From Magicicada septendecula (lineage: Eukaryota; Arthropoda; Insecta; Hemiptera; Cicadidae), in assembly GCA_034769895.1 (NCBI GenBank), contig CM068370.1:34175747-34239746 (forward strand): DNA of 64,000 bases. Direction: 5' to 3'. Positions 34,240-44,250 of this stretch are shown piece by piece; the first letter of the stretch is position 1, and the number at the start of each line of letters is the position of its first letter. The translations under genes and the position numbers were made by a program. Under the pieces are notes generated by a model. The model was not told where the DNA came from. It did not search any database and saw only the letters and a list, made by a program, of their open reading frames with translations.

Positions 34240-35195
34240 AGTAACTAATTAGAATTAACATTAGGCATTACCTGTATTAACTTTCCGTCTTGTGACTTAT
34301 CTGTTTTAATTTCTAAAACGACCCGTTTCGAGGATAAATCCTCATCTTCAGGTTTTAATATTACAAAAACATCAAATTCACCCGAACGGGGTCGTCCATT
34401 ACTTAAAACACGTAAAAACACCACACATAATTTACATTGATATAGTCTCGGCATAGTCCGATGCGCATCGTCTCGTTACCAACGATTAACTGTTGTACTT
34501 TATCCTGTATGACCGTTATCATTGCCCGTGGACACATCGATATCGATGGCTGTGTTGTACAGTAGATTAGATCGAAACGAAACTTTATCATTTAGTAGTT
34601 CGTCCGCTTGTAACTTAGAAGCCTTGTATGTCTCATATTCCTCCACAGCGTTCATGTATGCACCTTTTTTGCAATTATGAAGCAGTTTAAAGTTTGTGTG
34701 GAAGTCTGAGTACTTATGATTATACAGCATTAAATGTTGAGCGTAACTAGATCTTGTTTTCGAGATATCACTTTTGGGTAGGTGTTCCTTTAAACGTTCG
34801 GCTGATTGTCTGCCCGTTTGTCCTATATAAAATTTGTCTCAGTCATCGCATTCAAGCTTGTATACTCCAGTTTTCTCTTCATCGGGGATGTGAGTTCTTT
34901 GTCCCAAACGTTTTTTGATGTCATTTGTGGTTTTGAAAGCCACTGTTATTTTATGTTTCTTTAACTCATTCTTTACAATGACTGGTAGTACATTCGTGTA
35001 CTCAGTTACTATAAACTTAGTATATTTTTTAGCTGGGCCGGTTAATCTGCTTTTACTATTGATTTTTACTGAGTGTTTTCTTACTAGCTTGTCTACGATT
35101 TCACCGTTATACCCATTAGCGATAGCTATACTTTTGATGATATTAGTCTCTTCTACTCTGTCATTTTGCTCAAGGGGAATAGCTTGTTTGTTCAT
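34240..35195 (-). mobile_element. Penelope-like element, GIY-YIG end (broken)
   Basis: On the minus strand, after a linker with NIIKSIAIANGYNGEIVDKL and FKTTNDIKKRLG, comes GVYKLECDD followed by KFYIGQTGRQSAERLKEHL. This is the GIY-YIG endonuclease signature that ends Penelope-like elements. The domain continues into a region with YAQHLMLYNHKYSDFH and FKLLHNCKKGAYMNAVEEYE. Downstream on the same strand (34325-34351) lies CTGAAGA, GAGGA, a 4-base loop, TCCTC, GAAACGGGTC: the hammerhead-like motif expected near Penelope termini. The reverse transcriptase is not present and the copy is not intact. It looks moderately old. Confidence 0.88.
34325..34351 (-). ncRNA. Hammerhead-like motif of the Penelope-like element
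   Basis: CTGAAGA, one unpaired T, a 5-bp stem GAGGA/TCCTC, then GAAAC. It sits about 150 bp past the end of the readable GIY-YIG region and links this motif type to a recognisable element body. One extra base separates CUGANGA from the stem, compared with the classical hammerhead core. Confidence 0.55.
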
Positions 35196-35255
35196 AGAAT
35201 GCTTGCTATTCCCCTTGAGTAAAAAGACAGAGTAGAAGATACTAATATCATCAAA
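35134..35255. repeat. Fold-back at the 5' edge of the Penelope-like copy
   Basis: The sequence 35134-35183 (TTGATGATATTAGTC through GGGGAATAGC) is repeated inverted at 35205-35255, with a 21-bp spacer. The copy of the element therefore turns back on itself at its truncated 5' end. Short inverted extensions of this kind are known for Penelope-like insertions. Confidence 0.8.
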
Positions 35256-35499
35256 TCTCGTTTACGTGCACGTGTTGCGGGGGGGGGGGTCATTACGCGT
35301 TCTTAAAATTAGTAACGGCTAGGCAGCAAATGGAGCGTTGACAACGATCTGTTTTCGTGTGGATTACGGCAACTTTCCACTTTTTTGAATGAGGAAAAGC
35401 TTTCAGTTCGCACTGAATGAAAAAACCTTTGGTTGGCAAAGTAAAGAGGGTACTGAAAACTAATCACGTGTTTTCTTTGGGAAAGTAATATTGCGGCCG

Positions 35500-35549
<50 letters not shown>

Positions 35550-35884
35550 AAACTTAGCACAGTTCCTTTTCTTGATGCAGTAATCTTATACAAAAGTATT
35601 ATAAAAAAAAAGTATTTCCTTAATTGAGATGTGTTGGTCCTAAGTCGTGTTAATCCCCAGAACATGCCAAACTTATTGTAGGATTTGTGTTCCCCCCCCC
35701 CAAGGAAATCCTCGCTGCGTCCTGTTTTTTCTTAATTTTTACATATTGCCACTATATTAGTGTTTTACATATTACCACTACTGTATATTCCTCACCATTT
35801 TCCACTAATATTGGTGCAAATTTTTATTCCAATTGTTATTCCAACGATAAGAAGAACACTGGATGGCAAGGTCAGGAGAGATAA
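35256..35884. other. No gene recognised; (CA)n
   Basis: A G run (35280-35289), a (CA)n tract (35500-35547) and a C run near 35692. No coding signal. Confidence 0.6.
35500..35547. repeat. (CA)n microsatellite
   Basis: About 24 CA units. The Cys/Val-repeat frame across it is an artefact. Confidence 0.97.
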
Positions 35885-36170
35885 TTATTTTTTTGAAATT
35901 TTATAAAGTGATGGCAGTGCTATGCTGCCTTTATGGCAGTGAGACTTGGACACTGAATGAAAAGACCCAAACCCGGATATACTCTAGATTTTTACGACCA
36001 GTACTACGAGCGTCATGGAGGGACCGGCTAAGAAATGATGATATGAGAAACATCCTTGGAATGTACAACCTGAACGAAAGGATAAAGCAATACAGACAGG
36101 GTTGGACAGACCATGTTGAAAGGATGCGTAAGAACAGGATACTAAAGAAAGTATTAGTATATTTTTCATT
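35885..36170 (+). pseudogene. RTE-like LINE C-terminal piece
   Basis: The frame reads LKFYKVMAVLCCLYGSETWT, SRFLRPVLRASWRDRLRNDD, MYNLNERIKQYRQGWTDHVE and RMRKNRILKKVL. This matches the LYGSETW, RLRNxDIR, NLNEKIxxYR and W-x-HxxRM order of the post-RT region. The GRPRKRW end is replaced by unrelated AT-rich sequence. It lies 200 bp upstream of a different LINE region (RT domain), in an order opposite to that of an intact element. Confidence 0.8.
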
Positions 36171-36369
36171 ATTTTAGTATACTTTTAGTATATATTTCCA
36201 GAACATTCTGGAAACTTTATGATGCAAGTTTCAGGACCATGTCGAAAATTATTAAATACGTAATACATAAAACAGCAAATGAGGTGCTAGGAAAGAGAAG
36301 AAGAACTTCAGAAGGAGTGGATTAAAGGTATGAAACGATGACACTGATAAAGCATTAGAAGAAAAACAA

Positions 36370-36955
36370 AAAGCTTATAATAATGTGCTTTCACATAGGA
36401 CATCAGAAAATGTACAGCTCTACAGAGAAAAAAGGAACATAACAAAAATAATAACACGCAAGGCACATACTGACAGCTGGGAACAATACATCTCTAATGT
36501 TGAAAATGATGTACATGGTAGACAAGAACAAGCATATGCAACAATGAAACATCTTAACAATGAAAAAAAGGATTCATCCAGATTGAACATTATTGGGAAA
36601 GAAGAATGGTTTGAACATTACAAGAAACTTTGGTTTGACTCCAACATCGAAGAGGAAGGAGAAGAGAGAATGGAAATACGAAACATTACAGTAGACCAGA
36701 TTACATTGGAAGAATTAAAAGACGCCATCGAACCGCTTAAAAATAGAAAAGCAACCGGCCCAGATAATGTAAACTCAGAACTTATTAAATAAGGTGGTAT
36801 TTTGTTACATTTAAGGATCCTACATTTGCTTAATATGTGGTGGCAGCAGGCACGCATATCACAAGGATGGAAAATGTCGAAAGTGATCTCCCTTTTTAAG
36901 AAGGGAGACGGAAGAGTCACCAGCAGTTATAGAGGAAATAGTCTCCTAAATTCGT
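36370..36955 (+). pseudogene. RTE-like LINE, start of reverse transcriptase domain
   Basis: The frame reads TRKAHTDSWEQYISNVENDV, KEEWFEHYKKLWFD, LEELKDAIEPLKNRKATGPD and NVNSELIK, then a stop. In frame beyond it come LHLRILHLLNMWWQQARISQ, GWKMSKVISLFKKGD and SSYRGNSLLNSC. LKNRKATGPDxxxxELIK and the W-K-x(2)-K-V-I-x-L-F-KKGD-x(4)-YRGxSLL motif are the fingers of the RT domain of RTE-like elements. The copy stops at a TTG/TTA repeat (36955-36990). It therefore lacks the palm and keeps the 5' side, which is unusual for a LINE. Confidence 0.88.
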
Positions 36956-37394
36956 GTTGTTATTGTTGTTGTTATTATTATTACTATACATATTCTTGGA
37001 AGCAATTCCTATTCTATATGGAATAATTTGCTTTAAGTATATTTTTCAAGCCCTTTTTGTGTATATACTACTACAGCCGAGGTAAAGGAAGACTTACGGA
37101 AAGACAAGCTTAGCGACATACGGAAAGAAGTTTGTGTCCTCCGTTACGAACAGAATTGTCGTTTACAGCAGACATTATGAGAACATAAAAGTGCAATATG
37201 TAGGGCCAAGAATGCGGTTGTCTTATCATAGACCAGGATAATAGCATCCAAGTGTTATTCTAGGAATGCAGACAGGAGAAAGCTGTGAAAGTAGTAGGTT
37301 GAGCTAAAATAGTTTGTGACGTCATATTGCTTACTGAACGATTAAGTAAATTATTAAATGAGTGCTGATTAAATAAACCTCTAAATAATTTTGA
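36956..37394. other. No gene recognised
   Basis: A (TTG)(TTA) simple repeat followed by unassigned sequence. Confidence 0.6.
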
Positions 37395-37810
37395 TAGTAT
37401 CATGACTTACGCCTCAGACGTTTGGACTACTAATAAACATATAAGAACAAAATTAATAACAGCAGAGATGGACTTTTGGAGACGTTCGGCAAGATTATCC
37501 AGACGTGAGAAAATTAGAAATGAAGTCATTAAGGACAGAATGAATCTGAAAAATTCAACTGTTGATCGTTGATTTTATCTAAACAAAATATTACAATGGT
37601 GTGGACACACGAAAAGAATGGCACAGGAAGGATTGCCAAGGAAAGTTATGGAATGGACCCCACTAGGAAAAAGGAAAAGAGGAAGACCACCTATCACCTG
37701 CATAGAAGAAATTGAGACTATATTGAGGGAACGAGAAGTTGAAGAAGATCTTTGGATGGACAAGCAGCAGTGGAAGATGAGAACTCAATCACTTCTGTAT
37801 TCTTTGGTTC
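37395..37810 (+). pseudogene. RTE-like LINE C-terminus (family Q)
   Basis: The frame reads MTYASDVWTTNKHIRTKLIT, AEMDFWRRSARLSRREKIRN, a stop, then LQWCGHTKRMAQEGLPRKVM, EWTPLGKRKRGRPPITCIEE and DLWMDKQQWKMRTQ. This is the end of an RTE-type polyprotein, related to the copy at 16445-16831. One stop lies in the middle; otherwise the frame is kept. Confidence 0.82.
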
Positions 37811-37929
37811 CGGAAAATCTGTAAACATCGCACAGCCGGAATAGTAATAAATAAAATAATTTTGATCGTAACATGGCAATGGTTTTGGGTGCTCCAAGAA
37901 TGCACGAGTAGTTTTATGTTGCCAAATCA

Positions 37930-38676
37930 CAGTGGTGTATCTATAATTTGGCCTTTGGGGGGGGGAGGTCCGGTTCGGGTCGGCTTCATAGAAAAGAAAA
38001 AAATAAGTTAAGAATGAGTTAAGACTGGTCAACATTATTAAACATTACTATCTTTTAAGTAGCTAAAATCAGTCCCATTAAAGAAAACATTAATAAACTC
38101 AACACATATACTCGTTATTGAAACATTGTTTACAAGATAATTATTCACTGAATTGATTTTCCTATACTGTATTTCATGTTGGAAATGTATACGCTGCTAA
38201 TGCTGTGCAATAAACCTTTTGTATATTTAAAAAGCAGTTACTACTATATTATCGTATACAGCTGAAAAATGTAAAGTACCGTTTACCAAATGGTAAAAGC
38301 TTAAGAGCATGATAATGTCTTTCAGCCGCCAGCTAAACGCAACATTATTATGGTTACTGACTGACTGATTGGTTACATACCTATCTACAGCTATGCAGTG
38401 TTGTTTGCTTGTTAGGTCTTTAATCTGCGACGGACGTTAGCACGTTAGCGGTCGCGGTTTTAGTTAACGATTCCCGGCTGGTAAATGATGACGTCATGCA
38501 GCGTGATGCGTTACAGAAATTTTCAAATGACCCCCAGCCATAAGACATTATCATGTCAAAAAAAAAAACTAAAACAGCCTGAAAGTTAAGGGATTAAAGA
38601 AATCCGTCAACTTTTTCGACCTTCTGGGGGGGGGGTCCGGTCCCGTTCGCCCCCCCCCCCGTAATATACACCACTG
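37930..38676 (+). mobile_element. Family D element, copy 4, both ends present
   Basis: The termini are CAGTGGTGTATCTATAATTT and, inverted, GTAATATACACCACTG, so the element has short TIRs of about 11 bp followed by G-rich and C-rich subterminal blocks. The internal sequence matches copies 1-3. MITE C is nested at 38308-38555. I find no convincing target-site duplication and no protein, so the superfamily is left open. Confidence 0.75.
38308..38555. mobile_element. MITE C, copy 2, nested in family D
   Basis: A 248-bp element beginning CATGATAATGTCTTTCAGCC and ending GCCATAAGACATTATCATG. Family D copy 1 lacks it between the TTAAGAG and AAAACAGCC-like flanks, so it is an insertion. The right-hand 40 bp is shared with copy 1 at 13712-13865. 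Confidence 0.75.
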
Positions 38677-39375
38677 ATTTTTATCTCTTGAAGACTGTAG
38701 TTTTTGTTTAGTTTGGTAGGTCATAATCCGTATTTCATATCATACAATAAAACAGACGATAGCTTGTGTGTATTTTTTTGTAAAATTAGAGCTAAATTAT
38801 TTATACAGTACCTGCAGCTATTTTTTAACCACCTCGTTTTCCCGTTGATTACAGTTTCCCGTTGTAATTCTGTAGTATAAACTTGTGCGCCGCTAGCAGG
38901 TAAGTGACAGTGAATGTGGTGTGAAAGGCGGCGACGCCGGCGAACGCGTTTTTAATCGAGTATCGAACTTTTCGTTGGGTTATGTAACATTAGAAAGGTT
39001 ACTCTGTAGTGTAGTAGTGTAGCGTTGCCAGCTCGCACACACCGGTATCTGGGTATTTTGAAATAATATTAATGCGATCGGTCGGTCGGTATCTCGCACT
39101 CCCCCCCCCCCCACACACACACACAACACGCGCACGCTATCAACCTTGTGAGAGACAGATTCGTGTACGACAAAATGTCAATATCCTGCTATCAAAGGTT
39201 TGAACACGCGCGCGTTCTTGATCAAACAGTATGCATCAACTCTTCAGTGTGAGAAAAATGCATTAACGGCTCTCCATATGTATTCTCGCGCTCAATATTA
39301 TTTCTACTTTCCGATGTTTAAAAACAGAAGTGTGATGATTGTTTTATATATACGCGTATATATATATATATATAT
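38677..39375. other. No gene recognised
   Basis: A GC-rich patch near 38925-38960 and a C run with CA units (39099-39127). Nothing coding. Confidence 0.6.
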
Positions 39376-40022
39376 TACATTTAATATTTATAATTAAATT
39401 TACCTCAAGATGTTATTTTTTTCTTTTTTGGAACATGTTTCGGGTACTATCTTGTACCCATCCTCAGCCTTCCGGTTTTTTTGTCTGGTGAAGTACATAT
39501 GTGTTGTTGGTTGACTATTATTATTGTGGCTTCCTGTTGGCTTCTGGTATTTCAAATTGGTTTTATTGTGTGTGATTGTGGTGTATGTGTTAGTTTTTTG
39601 TGTATTTTCAATGTTGAGTGCTTTGAATATTGTGTCACGTTATTATGTCATACAAAAATTGATTTGTATTTGTTCAGGTATTAGTTTGTTTTCTGTTTTA
39701 TGTTTGTATATTTGTAAATTTTCCCAAATGTTCATTATGGTGCCTTTGTGTATTGAAAATACACAAAAAACTAACACATACACCACAATCACACACAATA
39801 AAACCAATTTGAAATACCAGAAGCCAACAGGAAGCCACAATAATAATAGTCAACCAACAACACATATATACTTCACCAGACAAAAAAACCGGAAGGCTGA
39901 GGATGGGTACAAGATAGTACCCGAAACATATTCCAAAAAAGGAAAAAAATAACATCTTGAGGTAAATTTAATTATAAATATTAAATGTATTATATACATC
40001 AAGAAACGGACTGTAGCAGAAA
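39376..40022. mobile_element. Palindromic Penelope-like terminal repeat pair, family A copy 2
   Basis: The left arm 39376-39622 and right arm 39758-39992 are almost perfect reverse complements, with about three differences by eye. A 135-bp spacer repeats internal sequence also seen in the single-arm copy at 4.3-4.6 kb. Motifs lie at 39437-39467 (minus) and 39897-39927 (plus): CTGAGGA, T, GGGTAC/GTACCC, GAAACAT. The outer end beyond the right arm (ATACATCAAGAAACGGACTG) equals that of copy 1. Frames across it are palindrome artefacts. Confidence 0.8.
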
Positions 40023-40097
40023 GTGACTATATATATTCAAATGTCCAGTATTCCTTTGTAGGTAACTCGTTGACTTTCCTGCGGGTCTCCCATGTAG

Positions 40098-40240
40098 TAT
40101 CTTCAAATAAATACACTGCAGGTAGGTTTATTTTCATAACCTCTGAAGATACAGAATAATTTCTGAAGATACAGAATAATTTCTGTGAAACGTGCGTCAG
40201 TTGAAAATAAATCTACTTGCAGTGTACTTATTTGAAGATA
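40098..40240. mobile_element. Small palindrome with hammerhead-like core, family H
   Basis: Arms 40098-40136 and 40201-40240 (TATCTTCAAATAAATACACTG and its inverse) enclose a central motif at 40163-40191: CTGAAGA, T, ACAGAA, TAAT, TTCTGT, GAAACGTGCGTC. The 6-bp stem is perfect. A 20-bp tandem duplication of the CTGAAGATACAGAATAATTT part precedes it. Here the motif sits between the arms and not inside them. Confidence 0.6.
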
Positions 40241-41037
40241 GGCCTATAACATAGACTATTCAAATGTGAAAGTCGCTACTCGTTTTGAGAAGATATTTGT
40301 GAACATCTGCATAACGGTATATGTTTCGAAGCCATGTCCCCACAGTTCATTAAACACTTGTGAGGCAGGCCACGCCGGGTTGCTTCTCATTTCTTGCGTA
40401 ATTGTTCTGTCTGTACTTTTTTTTGTTTTAATCTGGTTCGTTTTCCGGTCTGATCCTGTTTTGTACATCCCAAAGTAAGCGCCACATGTGAACTGGCGTT
40501 CAGTACAAGGACTTAGGCTGCTTGTTGTTTTAAATTAACGCTGTTCTAAAGAAGTAATAAAATAGAATATAATATAATAGTATAGCTTATAATTTAATAT
40601 TACACTACTTTGTGTGCGTGCATGAAAGTATGATAATATGTGTATTTTTACACTAAAATATGTATTCACCTGCTATAGTGTAAGATTGAAATTATAATCT
40701 ACAATAAAAATCTAAATATTTTTATAGCATGGCCTAATAAATATTATAATACATAATAAATTATTATTTTTTATTATAATTTATAATATTATTGGATTAA
40801 TTTAATGGTACCTGTAATTAACAGTATTAGTTAATAGTAATTTAATAATGCAGTAGTTTAACTTTATATTAAAGCAAATGACTAAACAATAGTTTATGTA
40901 ATTACAACAGGAACTGGTGAACGGTAATTATTATTTCAGTGATTATTGTAATTGTGATATAGGCCTTACATATTTCAGGTAGCACAATAACGTTTAATTA
41001 CTTCTGTAAGAGCATTTTATATTGCTGTAATTCCATG
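40241..41037. other. No gene recognised
   Basis: Extremely AT-rich around 40560-40900. No supported feature. Confidence 0.6.
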
Positions 41038-41276
41038 ACGGTCTATTAGGCCATGGTCTAATGCTGTTAATTAGAACAGACGTTTCGGCCCCGCCATTGC
41101 AGTCCATCTTCAGCGTAATACGATTGAAAATGTTCACCTTACCACAGTACTGTGAGAACTAGTGAACACCTTACCAGTGAACGTTTCAGTCGTATACACT
41201 GAAGATGGTCTCCAACGGTGGGGCCGAAACGTCTGTTCTAATTAACAGCATTAGACAACAGCCTAGTAGCCGGCAA
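41038..41276. mobile_element. Family B palindrome, copy 4
   Basis: Outer ends TCTATTAGGCCATGGTCTA and AGACAACAGCCTAGTAGCCGG; motifs at 41082-41113 (minus) and 41199-41230 (plus) with CTGAAGATGG and GGGGCCGAAACGTCTG. The inner loop contains inverted GAACACCTTACCAGT-like short repeats. It lies 35 bp from the next palindrome. Confidence 0.7.
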
Positions 41277-41309
41277 GGTGTAACAGCTTTAACAGAATAA
41301 AAATTATTT

Positions 41310-41499
41310 TTCATACAAAACTATGTTTTTTGTATTTATTCGTGTTTTATGTAGTATCCTATAGGCCTAACAGTGTTTCGGTAGTTTTTCTGTCCTGTCA
41401 TCTTCAGACATTGCAAATCTCCGAAACTGGCTGTGTAGAAAAACTGTCGAAACACTGTTATATAAAACACGAATAAATAAAAACAAATTCTTGTATGAA
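41310..41499. mobile_element. Palindrome, family E
   Basis: Arms of about 80 bp: 41310-41391 and 41428-41499, sharing TTCATACAA, TTATTCGTGTTTTAT and AACAGTGTTTCG with their inverses. The left arm shows GTTTCGG...CATCTTCAG (41375-41407, minus strand), the hammerhead-like order. The right arm keeps only TCGAAACACTG. Confidence 0.6.
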
Positions 41500-42002
41500 G
41501 AATATTATTTATTATTAATGTTCGTTTATAAAATTAATAATTGTGAGCAGTTATGAATTATGTAATAAAATCATTATTTTTAATCTACAATTTTTATTGT
41601 TTGTATAAAACAATAAACCTGCAAATTTTACTTCCCGCTGAATCCTGAAAAAACTATGCATGTTGCCAAGCACGAGATGTTATTGAGTCGCGGGCGCGTT
41701 ATATACAGTATATAATTTACAATTGCCGGTTGTACTGGTATCGGTCGGTTGCTGCTCGACAAGGCGGAAGCCACAGTATTGTCGCGGCAGATAACACAGT
41801 CATTGTCTCTTGGCACGTTTGCTGTATATGTTTACGTAACTCAGAAGTAGTAGCGTTCGTTCCGAAGACGTGACTAATGTTTACAACAAATCTCGCCCAT
41901 AACAGGAATGTTTGAAAATACATTTAAAATTTCGCAGTTATAATATAGCAACAATCGTGAATTTTTTTATTAAAATATTATTAATTCAAACACTTTTTTG
42001 CT
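41500..42002. other. No gene recognised
   Basis: Unassigned between palindromes. A short frame at 41628-41816 (minus) matches nothing known. Confidence 0.55.
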
Positions 42003-42470
42003 ACAGTCTATTTCTTGATGTATATAATATATTTAATATTTATAATGACTTTAGCTCAAGATGTTTTTTCCTTATTTGGAACATGTTTCGGGACGCTTTG
42101 TATTCCCATCCTCAGCCTTCCTAATTTTGAATCTTTTGAAGTACTTATGTGTTGGTTGGTTGTTTTGGTTTCCTGTTGGCCTTTGGCACTTTAGATGAGT
42201 ATTATTGTGTGTGACTGTGGTGTAGCCTATATATTAGTATGTTGTGTATTTTCGATGTTGAGTCCTTTGAAAAACATGATACAATTTTCAAAGCAGTCAA
42301 CATCGAAAACCAACCGTGCCAAAAGCCAACAGGAAACCACAAGAACAACCAACCAACGCACAAGTAGTACTTCACAAGATTCAAAATTAGTATGGGAACT
42401 TTAAGCGTCCCGAAACATGTTCCAAATAAGGAAAAAACATCTTGAGGTAAAGTCATTATAAATATTAAAT
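42003..42470. mobile_element. Palindromic terminal repeat pair, family A copy 3 (older)
   Basis: It starts with GCTACAGTCTATTTCTTGATG, the inverse of the outer end of copies 1 and 2. The minus-strand motif lies at 42085-42115. The right arm (about 42287-42470) repeats it inverted, but has lost internal sequence and the CTGAGGA half of its motif. It is the most diverged palindrome of the family. Confidence 0.7.
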
Positions 42471-42976
42471 AATATAACATATTATAATAGGTATTTTATA
42501 AAAATATTATTAAAATACGTTTAATAAAAATTGATAGAGCAATGATCGTGAATTGGATACATTGTGTAAATTTATTAATTTGTCGTGCAGACATTTAACA
42601 AAAACAGTTTAAATCCGATTTACTAACTGAATTTCTCCAAAGGTTCCTACGTCAAATAAATATACTCTAGAAAGGAATTATTAATTCCTTTTACTTTCGA
42701 AACAAGCGTTCTTGTTGTTTGTTATTATTACAGGAATTTACTTACAAAATAAATTTTCCATTTCAAATTACTGTAAAGTTTGTGCATTTAATAGGATAAT
42801 TTTTATATAAAAGTAAGACCTTAGAGACAGCATAACGTCTTGTTTACAAATGATGGTATATACGACTAATTTACGCAATGTGTAACGCGCCCAAACTGTG
42901 CGAATATATATCGCAGTCAGTGTTTCAAGACGCCCTGAAATATTGACAAATGATAGTAACATTGTTGATGTTACTG
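42471..42976. other. No gene recognised
   Basis: AT-rich spacer. Confidence 0.6.
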
Positions 42977-43085
42977 TCCACCGGGCTATTAGGCCGTGGT
43001 CTATTGCTAACATTGTTTACAGACGTTTCGGCCCTACATTGTTTACACTGAAGATGGTCTCCGATGGTGTTCTAGAAAAATTTTT
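42977..43085. mobile_element. Family B element, collapsed copy
   Basis: GGGCTATTAGGCCGTGGTCT, then GACGTTTCGGCCC, then CACTGAAGATGGTCTCC. The CGTTTCGG (minus) and CTGAAGA (plus) parts lie next to each other, as if the middle of the palindrome had been deleted. Confidence 0.55.
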
Positions 43086-43203
43086 AAAGAGTCAGCGTAT
43101 GGAGTAGAGCTGTAGGAGAGCCTTTGCTGTTTGGAACTTTCCAGATACTACATTCCCTATTTTAACATACTTAATAGATTCACAAAAATTATTCCGATTA
43201 GCG

Positions 43204-43230
43204 CTTTCAAGCTTCTCAGCTCATCGTCAG
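43204..43230 (-). ncRNA. Hammerhead-like motif, isolated
   Basis: On the minus strand: CTGACGA, TG, AGCT, GAG, AAGCTT, GAAAGCGCTAATCGG. The GAAAGCGCTAA ending recurs at 58110-58150, so these two form a separate subfamily of the motif. Confidence 0.4.
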
Positions 43231-43719
43231 ATCGGAAATAGTGGTGTACAACAGTGATAATTCTGTTTGTGATTATAACTACTAACACAACTTTCTTCAT
43301 TATAATTAATAGATTGTAAAAAAGAGATGAATTGCTCATCTAAATAGGATACTAGATGGCAAGTTTGACAGTACAAGTCTGTAGGTACAAGAAGACCCAG
43401 GAAACGTTGGTGAAGTGTATAAATATGTTCCGTTGGGATCGGAACAGCTGATTCGCCTATTTCCTGGTAGAAGAAGAAGAGAAGATTAATAGATTGTACT
43501 CACGTGATTACGTGGCTACACAGTGTGGGAGAGCCTTAAGATGTTAAGAGGCCGCCCGTATAAATTAAAATTTCGCAGTTCAATAACTTGGATCGACTTC
43601 TGTGTAATTTTTTACTTATTCTGAACTTGAACATTTACATTTTGATTTAGTCCTGTTGATTTAAAAATTGTGTGTATAGTAACCTCCATTCTACCAAACT
43701 AATTTGCTCCGCAACAAGA
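43231..43719. other. Unassigned, possible LINE tail
   Basis: Near 43370-43420 a frame reads VGTRRPRKRW, followed by an AGAAGAAGAAGAG run near 43471-43484, as at LINE 3' ends. This is too short to annotate separately. Confidence 0.35.
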
Positions 43720-44250
43720 AATGGTAATTTTGAATACCTGTGCTACAGTGTGTCTTGTAATGCATGCAACGACGTTGTGAATAAGTTGCATAAGTTCAAC
43801 CTTATGTGCGGGACCATTACGGAAACCCTTAAGTCAGAAAGTAAAGGAACACGCCTAAACAAGGTGATGGATCTTCCCACGCTTCTTTATGGGTCTGAGA
43901 AGAATTGGACTTTAACGAAACACCAGGTCAGTCGCATCCAAGCGGCTGAAATGAGATTTCTCACGCACGTGGCAGGGTATACTCTCCATGATCGTAGAAG
44001 AAACACAGATATACGGCAGGAACTGAACATTATGAGTATACTCGACAGCCGATCGCCCGGTATCGGCTGAGTTGGTGGGAACATCTTTGCCGAATGGATG
44101 ACTGCCGCACCCCAAACAACTATAAGCCGAGGGGACGGAGAGGTGTGGGACGTCCGAGGAAGCGCTGGAGTGACCAGCTGTAATCTTTGCCTATTTGAGA
44201 CCGGAACAAACCATCCTTGGTTTAATCCGTGAAGATGATGATGAACAAGA
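43720..44250 (+). pseudogene. RTE-like LINE C-terminus (family R), copy 2
   Basis: It reads DVVNKLHKFNLMCGTITETL, MDLPTLLYGSEKNWTLTKHQ, RIQAAEMRFLTHVAGYTL and TDIRQELNIMSILD. After a shift it continues with WWEHLCRMDDCRTP and KPRGRRGVGRPRKRWSDQL, then a stop and a GATGATGATG tail. Compared with copy 1 (32095-32600) it keeps the true 3' end. One codon is gained near 43905, and frames are lost near 44055 and 44115. Confidence 0.85.
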
